Shown one piece after another: positions 57,201 through 64,000 of a DNA stretch of 64,000 nucleotides (its first letter is position 1; the number at the start of each line of letters is the position of its first letter). Source of the stretch: Tetracentron sinense (Eukaryota > Streptophyta > Magnoliopsida > Trochodendrales > Trochodendraceae); assembly GCA_015143295.1 (NCBI GenBank), contig CM026563.1, forward strand, positions 5,952,001 to 6,016,000, written 5' to 3'. Made by a program: the position numbers and the translations under genes. The notes beneath the pieces are model-generated. The model was not told where the DNA came from, did not search any database, and worked only from the letters and a program-made list of their open reading frames with translations.

Positions 57201-58686
57201 AATGATATATATGAAGTGAGAGATTTTGACTGAATTTATTCTGAATTTTCAGATTGCAGAAGATTTGAAGCCACATCCATTGGTTATAAGCATTTTGAAT
57301 AAGCTTTGCAAGATAATCCCCACTTGGAAAATAATCCCAGCTCAAGATCTCATCGATATTGCTATTAAAGAGCCTGAAAGAAGAGAGGAGGTATTTATAT
57401 GAAATTTATTTTTTATTTCTTATTAAAGGGATTGCTCCCCTCTTATTAAAATAAAGAGGAGGTTTTAAATTCAGGTTCGCTCCAATCCGTATTGCTATAA
57501 AGGACGTCCTCGCTTAAAGACTGGCAATGAACTTCTCTTTGTCAGCTTAGATGTAGAACAAAACCTTCACCAGGTTTGATTTCTCTCCATTATATATATA
57601 TATATATATTTCACTCAATGTGTGAACTTGTTAACACTCATAGATAAGGGTGCACAAGGTTCGGTTCTAAGAATTTTTGCAACCGAACCGATGAACCTGG
57701 GTTCTAAAAAAAATCAATCCAAAACCAAATCGTAGAGCCTCGGTTTGGAAAAAAACCAACCCAAGACCGAACCGTAAAGCCTCGGTTCGGTTCTACCCAC
57801 AAGTTTATAATTTGCTCCTAATGTCGATAAATTTAATAGTTCACATTCTCAATGTACTAAAACTAAAACTAAAATCTCATCAATGAACAAAAATAATCAT
57901 CAATTAACACAGATTAAATTGAAACAAAGAGAAGAAGGTGGAGGCGGAAGGGATATTAGGGTTAGGTTCCAAAAAAAATAAAAAATTATAGGATCCAGAA
58001 TTGGTTTGGTTCGGTTCTCATACGGTTTTTGGTTCCACATTTGGTTCTTAATTCGGTTCAGTTTCAAATTGGAACAAACCAGAACCAAATCACAGGAAAT
58101 CGGCTTAAGTAAAATAGGACCCAGAACCGAACCGTGCCTTCTGAACTAAACCGGACCATGGTGGTCGGTTCGGTCCGATTGACAGTTTGACCCGTACCCA
58201 TGTGCACCCCTATTCATAGATGTTTTACCCTGTGTTGAATACTATGAATACTATTTTATTAAATATAAGGATGTTTTGATGTAAATGATTAAATTTGAAT
58301 TCAAGTGTGTTTATTATAAACAGGTTTCATTGCCCTTTATAATTGTTCATGGAGGGGACGACAAAGTGACAGATCCATCTGTAAGCAAATTACTATATGA
58401 GTCGGCATCGACCTCGAGCTCCGACAAGACCTTCAAGTTGTATCCGAGTATGTGGCATGCACTTACTTCCGGCGAGCCACTTGAAAACATTAACATTGTA
58501 TTTGCAGACATCATTGACTGGTTAGAGGAGAGAGCGGCCATCGGAAATTCGAGATTAGAGAATGAGCAGAAAGCTGAACTCGATACTCAGTCCCAACCAT
58601 TCCTTGGCAAGAAATTGGCTTTGGACCTCTCAAGTGATGGAACAGCTACTGCTAATGTTCTTGCAAATTCAATAGAGGGGCATTAA
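51245..58686 (+). CDS. Alpha/beta hydrolase, plant MAGL / caffeoylshikimate-esterase-like, eight exons
   Basis: Exons: 51245-51247 (ATG alone), 51368-51400, 51500-51593, 51694-51873, 51982-52112, 57253-57390, 57475-57573, 58324-58686. All introns are GT-AG and phases close to 346 residues (MAHEVGSIRYEEKFIL...). Family marks: RGLKLFTCRWLP (19-30), the oxyanion region CHGYGMEC (42-49), nucleophile elbow GESMGG with Ser119, HGGDDKVTD with probable Asp239, MWHAL with His271. The triad is complete. Plant members hydrolyse monoacylglycerols or lysolipids, and relatives cleave caffeoyl shikimate in lignin synthesis; substrate cannot be told from sequence. The C-terminal 60 residues are acidic/serine-rich and variable. 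Starting the frame directly at 51245 without splicing would add a low-complexity stretch; the polypyrimidine tract plus ACACAG at 51362-51367 supports intron 1. Intron 5 (5140 bp) is transposon-rich. Confidence 0.93.
53384..53785. mobile_element. Family A palindromic element in hydrolase intron 5
   Basis: Arms gtcgccacgtgtctcctttg...ccatgggtaaggttcaccc and its inverse surround an A/T-rich centre, with ctctcgagttggaac and ccaactcgagagat near the ends. The right end carries a further partial duplicate (gaactcgagagaatc). A 6-of-9 flank match (tttaccaag / tttacagat) is suggestive only. Confidence 0.65.
53971..54202. mobile_element. Mutator-like palindromic MITE, family B, 232 bp, 9-bp TSD
   Basis: TIRs GGCAAAAGATTAACTCTGGC and (complement) GGTAAAAGATTAGTTCTGGC. 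Exact 9-bp duplication AAATATATT at 53962-53970 and 54203-54211. Family B core (gatatcaaatggggagaag, tgaaatgacttctctcc) is present. Same arm type as the copy at 56451. Confidence 0.9.
54805..55160. mobile_element. Family A palindromic element, intron 5
   Basis: The left arm has ctccagttgtaaccggactc with a short hairpin (gtaaccggactcg / gagtccagttac). Inner ttaacagtggttaagattcac pairs with aaatcttaaccacagttaag, and the right end has gcgtaaccggttacaac. Borders approximate. Confidence 0.65.
55163..55335. repeat. Tandem duplication, about 84 bp period
   Basis: Two copies of ggacctat(t/c)tttggagtgg...gcgggcagcgg...cacaatattactgtttaag...tctataaatgtg. Very similar, so probably recent. Intronic. Confidence 0.8.
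55470..55745 (-). mobile_element. Non-autonomous Helitron, 276 bp
   Basis: On the minus strand the element starts TCTTTACAATTATAATGCG (55745 downward) after an A and ends CACCCACTAG (55470) before a T. It is an inverted relative of 45008-45400, sharing the aaggggtagtttggg/tttaatattttatt portion and the ttaaccacagttaatagga portion. The short 3' end CTAG and A^T flank agree with Helitrons. Confidence 0.82.
56451..56670. mobile_element. Mutator-like palindromic MITE, family B, 220 bp
   Basis: TIRs GGCAAAAGATTAGCTC / (complement) GGTAAAAGATTAGCTC, then tgcccgagctgggcac and its partner gtgcccagctcgggca class (56483-56496 with 56634-56646). Core gaagtcatttcattatcccc and aacttctccccatttgatat. Flanks are T-rich (ttttttttt / ttttttaaa), so the duplication is only compatible. 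Confidence 0.8.
57645..58212. mobile_element. hAT-type MITE, 568 bp, in hydrolase intron 7
   Basis: Ends TAAGGGTGCACAAGG and the complement of TAGGGGTGCACATGG, flanked by TCATAGA(T) on both sides (57638-57645 and 58214-58221), 7-8 matching bases. Interior rich in ggttcggttc and cgaaccga motifs in inverted orientation. Confidence 0.85.
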
Positions 58687-58742
58687 AGTCCATAAACTTT
58701 CTTGCTATAGCATATTAAATAAGTGAAGAAGAAGATATGTGT

Positions 58743-58765
58743 GGGGGGGGGGGGGGGGGGCGGGG
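58743..58765 (+). repeat. G18 tract in the probable 3' UTR of the hydrolase gene
   Basis: Eighteen consecutive G followed by CGGGG start 57 bp after the stop codon. On the transcribed sense strand this could form a G-quadruplex in mRNA. Length may be inflated or shortened by sequencing error. Confidence 0.85.
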
Positions 58766-58924
58766 AGCACCTGGTGCTAGTGGGTATGGAGGAGCATGGA
58801 GTGCTATAGTAATGTAATGGAGATGAGGACCATGGTGTTAGAATGCCATATAAGCAGATTAGAGATTAGTGAGAAGTTTTTATTTGGGAACTCATTTTGA
58901 TTTGAATAAATTTGAATGCAATTT

Positions 58925-59258
58925 AAGGTCGTTTCTTTTGGTCAAACTTATAAAGCGTAGCACTTCACACTTTGTCATGAAAATTGTTAGGAAATTTAAA
59001 TCACTTTGTCAAAGTTTTTAACAAAATAAATTCTTACCATCATTAGATTTCAAGTCTTATCAATTTTTTTGAAATTTAAAATCATTCATTTGCTCATAAA
59101 TGATATCCTGGGCAAAAAAAAAGGTATTACAGAAGTTACACAACTCAAGAGATGAAAAGCACAGTCCGTCTAATTCTCATAAGAAAATCTATATAGTCAA
59201 ATGACAAAACTTGCAAAATGGCAGAGACTTTTTAAGTCTCCGTAAAAGAACGGACCTT
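58925..59258. mobile_element. MITE, TIR aaggtcsgttctttt
   Basis: Ends AAGGTCGTTTCTTTTGG and the complement of AAGGTCCGTTCTTTTACGG. A related copy is at 19856-20147. Flanks do not give an unambiguous duplication. A possible short hAT MITE follows at 59312-59463 (taggggg-tgtcaa ends), and 59540-59720 is a family A fragment. Confidence 0.6.
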
Positions 59259-59978
59259 AGAGAGCTTATTATAGGGATAAGTAATGGCAGTCCTCTTGGA
59301 GTCCATTCCTAGATAGGGGGTGTCAATAGGCCAAATTCGGGCCTTAAAAACTGATTATAATTGGGCAGATGTATTAAAAAGTCACAAATATCCAGCCACC
59401 CAACCCATTAACACTCCCTATCAAAGGGCCCTTTATTGCTTCAACCCATTTGACACCCTTATCCTAGGGCTCTTTATTCGATTTCGATTAATGCTAATAA
59501 TCTATTCTATGAGTTGGGAACTTGGGATCATATTCAACCCTAATTGAAGTTGGGAGAGTTCAATCGCACTAAATGATCAACAAGTGTTCCTTTTTAACTC
59601 CTATTAATTATGGTTAAATTCACCAACTGGTAGGATTAAATAATTTAACCTTGATTTCTAGGAAAAAAATATTAACACTAAAGGTTAAAACTTCTTAACC
59701 AGAGTTGAAAGGACAGTTAAAGGGCTTTGAGAATTGGACAAGATCCGGACTCCTATTCTATACGGTAGTCCGTAGTCAACGTGCTCAGGTTGTTACAGCT
59801 TACAGCATCTCTGTAGTTTCACGAACTGCTTTTCAAGGACCGAACGAAATAGCTTCATCTGCTGCTTCAGAAGCTTCAATTCCTCAATTTTCCTTTCTCT
59901 TGAGAGAGAATTTACAGAATTCGAAGCGGAAACGATACAAATCTCTCAATTCTCTCCAAATGATCTGTCTCTGTTGAG

Positions 59979-60050
59979 GTAAAATCTCCATCTCATCTTC
60001 ATTCAATCGCGTTTGATCAGTAGATAGATCTCATCGTATTTGATTTTCAG
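59979..60050 (+). other. Possible 5' UTR intron of UXS
   Basis: ttgag|gtaaaatc (59979) and tttgattttcag|aaacc (60050) make a plausible GT-AG intron of 72 bp just upstream of the start codon. Inferred from splice-site fit only. Confidence 0.45.
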
Positions 60051-60094
60051 AAACCCTAGAAATCTCATGTAAAATAGCAGAAAAGAACTGAAAC

Positions 60095-62560
60095 ATGAAA
60101 CAGATCCACAAGCAATCTAACATGAATCATAGAAGAGATGAAGAGAGCCCAACAACAATCCGTACATCTCCTTATTCACCCAAAACCATAAAACAATCCA
60201 GATCCCTACCCAGATCCATCAATTATCTCTTCAAAGAACAGAGATTCCTCTTCATTCTCGTCGGCATCTTGATTGCCTCCACTTTCTTCATTTTCCAACC
60301 CAGCTTAGCACGATTCAGCCCTACTGAAACTCACTCTGGGATACCCAGAACGTTCCCAGTCGGAATTAGAAATCACGACCAGGTTTCTATCCCGTATCGG
60401 AGCTCGGAAAATTATGGGGTGGGTAAGGTTGGGAGAGTTCCGGCCGGGATCAGGAGAAAGCAATTGAGAATTGTGGTGACTGGTGGAGCCGGGTTCGTCG
60501 GGAGTCATCTTGTTGATAAGCTGTTAGAAAGGGGGGATAATGTGATAGTCATTGATAATTTCTTTACTGGGAGGAAGGATAATGTGATGCACCATTTTCG
60601 GAATCCGAGGTTTGAGCTGATTCGGCATGATGTAGTTGAGCCGATACTTTTGGAGGTTGATCAGATTTACCACTTGGCTTGTCCAGCTTCACCAGTTCAT
60701 TACAAGTATAACCCCATCAAGACAATCATATCCTTCTACTATTATTATGGTTGTAAATTATGTTCTAATTTTTTCTTTGCTTGTAATAAAAATTCGGATT
60801 TGACTTTGGTGGTTGTCAAATTTTGGAATCCTTTGAGATCCTTGACTGTGATTACAAGACAAATGTGATGGGTACCCTGAACATGTTGGGTCTGGCAAAG
60901 AGAATTGGGGCGAGGTTTCTTCTCACGAGTACAAGTGAGGTTTATGGGGACCCACTTGAGCACCCACAGAAGGAGACATATTGGGGGAATGTAAACCCAA
61001 TAGGTGAGCGGCCGAACATTATGTCTCTTGTTGCATGTCCAAATGTTTTTATGCTTTTGTGTACAGGTTTTATCTAAACTTTTGTATGCTCAAAACTGTA
61101 TAGGTGTTAGGAGCTGTTACGACGAAGGAAAACGCACAGCTGAAACTTTAACCATGGATTATCATCGAGGTGCAGATGTGGAGGTAACTGATTCTGATAT
61201 TTGCTTGTACATTATCATTTGTCAAATTCTGGTCTATGATATCACGATAATAAACTCTGAAAATTTTATAGTATCCTCATGCATTAGATATAAATCAATA
61301 TTGCTACTTAATCTTTCCATCCCATGCCATTCTGCTGTGATTTTCCTATATCTACTTGTGGAGAAATGCATGTACTCTTTCAATTAGTCTTGTTGGCTTA
61401 TGTTCATGCCCCAGCTTTATATGGGACAATCACAAGGGGCATCTTATCTAAATGTCAATATGGTGATAACTTTTGTTCGAACTCATCTGGTTTTGAGCCC
61501 TTATGTCCAATTATATGGTATTGTCATGCATTAAATATAAATCAATATTGCTACTTAATCTTGGAATTCTATCCCAGCCCATTTTGCTTTGCTTTTCCTA
61601 CATTAACTTGTGGAGAAATGCATGTACACTTTCATTGACTCTTGTTGATTTGTTCAAGACCAAGTTTTATGGGGGACAATCACAAGGGGAATTTCTTCCG
61701 AGTTTCAATATGGTGATAATTTTTGTTCGGACTGAGGACATCTGGTTTTGTGCCCTTATGTCTATGTCGATCACCATTAGATGTATATTTGTTCAACTTA
61801 CACATTTTGTTGGTAAGTTATTGACCATTCCAGTTTCGAAATTCCTAATAGATATTCTAAAATTCTACCTTCCCGTGTCCACCTGATTGAGTTTAAGCCT
61901 TTAAGGTCTCCCTTTTAATGCATATAGTAGACCATAGTTACCAAGTCGTGAAATGAAAACGAGAAGCGAAGCGAAAGCAAGAAGCAAGAAGCGAAGCTCA
62001 AAAAATCCTTAGGAAACGGGAAGCGAGAAATAGATATAGGTGCATCATTCTCATTATGTTAGGATGACCAATTATACCTTAAATTTTATTTTATATGAGA
62101 TATTTGTGGAGAAGTAGATGCCTTAAAGTCTTAGGTTTCAATTCAACGATACTTGCCTAGAATATATGTCGTAGGCTTTAGACTCAAGTCTGTCCCATTA
62201 CTTTCTAAATAAGAATTCATAACCCTCTTGACCACTAAATGAGAAGCGAGTGGAAGCGAGTCTGGGAAACGAGCTTCCTGGGAAGCGAGCTTTCCACCTT
62301 GTACATAGCTTCCCGGCAACTATGTAGTAGACTAAGGGGGTTTGTCACCGTGTAAACCAGTTACAGTAGAAGTAACCATTTTGACACAAGTATAAGTATT
62401 ACAGTAGAAGTAACCATTTTGACACAAGTATTAGTACATACACGCACCAATCTCCTAAAGAGGGAAGAAGGCATGCTTTGTTTTAGCAGTTCTCAAGGCA
62501 AACTTTAATATATTCTGAAGAGTTACATGTAAGAAACTTGTGGAAAATGCAATGTAGTGA

Positions 62561-62606
<46 letters not shown>

Positions 62607-63944
62607 TTGATCATTAAAGTTTTTCGGTTTACAATGAAATTGGTTAGCAGTTGGAAAGGTTATTCTTGCACCCAATACATTTCGAAAACCTGTGTACTTC
62701 ATCCAAAATGACTTTTCTATGTAAATAGGTGGGTAATTGACCTGGATTTATAATGCAAGTCTGTCCTCGACTGTTTCTGGTATAGCAGTACCATTTATAA
62801 ATAATTGTATGTGCTCTTCTATGAGGCACATTCTTTTTGTAAATGGGAAAGTACCCGAATTTACACAAGGAGGAGTTGGGCAATCCATTGGGGGGGGGGG
62901 GATTCGTGTGTTACTCTTTTGAATTTCCTTTTGTACCCAAACAGCACAAGGCATTATTTTATATTTACTATTGATAATGAGATCTAAACCATTTCCGGTA
63001 GAAAGCATATGTGGAAATAAAAGACTATATTTGTATTTGTCATTAGATATATTAGAATTTTCTATCATACATCACCGTGTATAAGCTGACCTAATATTTT
63101 TTGTTCTACAAAACATTACATTGTTTTAAAGATTTGCAGCATCACGGTCAGCATCTTTTAACATTTCCATCCACATAAATGCTTTGATTGTTTGGCTGTA
63201 TTCTTCTTTAACTTTTGGAGAAACAAATGCCAGCCAGATGTTAGAAAAAAAATTGAGGGCTTGCATTCTGGTCCAACAAGACTTGGTTGAAGAGTGAGCC
63301 AATGTGATTATGTTGTTGCTTGTTTTCACTCTGGGAAACTATTGTACTGATACAATATAAATACAATTCGTGGCATACCTAGTAGGCTAGTACTAATAAG
63401 GGTGGCTCCATCATCAAATCCCAGCTTAAAAGGAAGGGATGGAAAGGGAGTCGGTCAATAAGGAAAGGTGTTGTTTTGTTTCGGCATCCCCTTTCCACCT
63501 GGTTTTGACGAACCCATTCTTCCCATGCAAATCCCATGATTATACAGCACATCATATGGTAAAGAGGAATCTTTAGCATAGATGCTGAGATTTTTTTTTA
63601 ATCTGAGAACACATCTTTCTAGTTTTCCTTGTTGCTACAATTTGATGCACTTTTGAAGATCCGTCTGTGATTGTTGATCCTCTAAAGTTTGTAAGATTGA
63701 AGAGAATTTTGAAAGAAGTGCCCTCCTATAGTCATATGAGACTGGGTTATGATTAGGATCTCTTTTATTACTCTCTCAAGGACATGGTCATTTCTGCCAC
63801 ATGCATATGTGCACATATGGAAAATAATCTTGGGAGTCACCTGAGGCTTTTTGTTTGCAGGTGCGGATCGCACGCATTTTTAATACATACGGGCCTCGTA
63901 TGTGTATAGACGATGGACGTGTGGTTAGCAATTTCGTTGCTCAG
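60095..63944 (+). CDS. UXS: UDP-glucuronate decarboxylase (UDP-xylose synthase), membrane-anchored, 5' part
   Basis: Exons: 60095-60727, 60856-61003, 61104-61183, 63861-63944; the gene runs off the window, with 315 residues visible. It converts UDP-glucuronic acid to UDP-xylose with bound NAD+, feeding xylan and xyloglucan synthesis. Domains: basic cytosolic tail, one membrane anchor at about 51-67 ([17 protein letters not shown]), stem, then the SDR fold with GGAGFVG at 130-136, TSTSEVYG at 235-242, and the catalytic YxxxK as Y266-K270 (SCYDEGK). The anchor predicts Golgi type II topology. Intron 1 (60728-60855, 128 bp) has ATATCCTT at its 5' end and ends in AC: a U12-type intron. Introns 2 and 3 are GT-AG; intron 3 is 2677 bp. 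A second in-frame Met (residue 10) is an alternative start. Confidence 0.95.
60728..60855 (+). other. U12-type AT-AC intron in UXS
   Basis: The 5' splice site is ATATCCTT, identical to the U12 consensus. A TCCTTGACT branch-site match lies at 60839-60847, with its branch A (60845) 10 nt before the AC 3' splice site (60854-60855). Removing it joins KTI to [11 protein letters not shown] exactly as in other UDP-xylose synthases. No GT-AG alternative restores that reading. Confidence 0.93.
61276..61730. repeat. Tandem duplication, about 250 bp period, UXS intron 3
   Basis: Two copies share ataaatcaatattgctactt, cttgtggagaaatgcatgta, gggacaatcacaaggggca/a and aatatggtgataa...ttttgttcg. The first begins at about 61276, the second at about 61527. 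Intronic. Confidence 0.82.
61933..62324. mobile_element. hAT-type MITE, 392 bp, 8-bp TSD, UXS intron 3
   Basis: Ends CATAGTTACC and the complement of CATAGTTGCC, with an exact 8-bp duplication TAGTAGAC at 61925-61932 and 62325-62332. Internal gaagcgaa-type repeats recur inverted near the right end. Ends resemble those of the hAT element at 6480. Confidence 0.88.
62561..62602. repeat. (TA)n(GA)n microsatellite
   Basis: A TA run merges into about fifteen GA repeats within UXS intron 3. Likely polymorphic; no role inferred. Confidence 0.9.
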
Positions 63945-64000
63945 GTTTGATTCACGAACCTCAATTCTTTGGTTGATCACTTTCATAATGCACTGACACC

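Noticed and set aside
60122-60124. Alternative UXS start at the second methionine
   Set aside because: Cannot be excluded, but the first ATG is in frame with no intervening stop, so the longer form was reported.
60728-60868. Continuation of the UXS frame past residue 211 to a stop at 60868
   Set aside because: The extra residues (low-complexity Y/F/N) are absent from the family and lie inside the AT-AC intron; splicing restores the conserved reading.

Overview
This is nuclear DNA from a flowering plant. Coding sequence is scarce, and introns carry GT-AG borders plus one AT-AC pair. All four proteins are of plant type (Golgi UDP-xylose synthase, plant monoacylglycerol-lipase-like esterase, PL1 pectate lyase, ribosomal protein eL35). 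Almost everything else is transposon-derived, which points to a moderately large, repeat-rich genome. I could not place it to family or species.

Four genes are supported exon by exon. (1) A 331-residue pectate-lyase-family protein, minus strand, 9111-15712, five exons with a 4.6 kb last intron. (2) 60S ribosomal protein L35 (123 aa), minus strand, 20528-33137. Its last 24 codons lie 11.9 kb downstream of the third exon, beyond a huge transposon-filled intron. (3) A 346-residue alpha/beta hydrolase of the plant MAGL / caffeoylshikimate-esterase-like group, plus strand, 51245-58686, eight exons with a 5.1 kb intron. (4) The 5' part of a membrane-anchored UDP-glucuronate decarboxylase (UDP-xylose synthase), plus strand, 60095 to beyond the window edge, whose first coding intron is a U12-type AT-AC intron. 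Pectate lyase and UXS both touch cell-wall polysaccharide metabolism, but nothing suggests co-regulation; they are ordinary plant neighbours.

Layout: 1-3028 is a non-autonomous LTR element (minus orientation). 3.1-8.9 kb holds SINEs, Tourist, hAT and foldback elements and a 5'-truncated LINE. 9.1-15.7 kb is the pectate lyase. 15.9-20.5 kb is intergenic with a strikingly rearranged patch at 19 kb. 20.5-33.2 kb is RPL35, with 21.7-32.4 kb packed with PIF/Harbinger relatives that include ORF1-like and transposase relics. 33-51 kb is intergenic with a TRIM, a solo LTR, SINEs, hAT MITEs, a Helitron and two families of palindromic Mutator-like elements. 51-58.7 kb is the hydrolase and 60-64 kb is UXS.

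The most informative non-genic result is the transposon record. Many elements can be delimited by exact target-site duplications read from the sequence (8 bp for hAT, 9-10 bp for Mutator-like, 3 bp TTA/TAA for Tourist/Harbinger, A^T for Helitrons). For two of them a near-identical empty site lies within the window.
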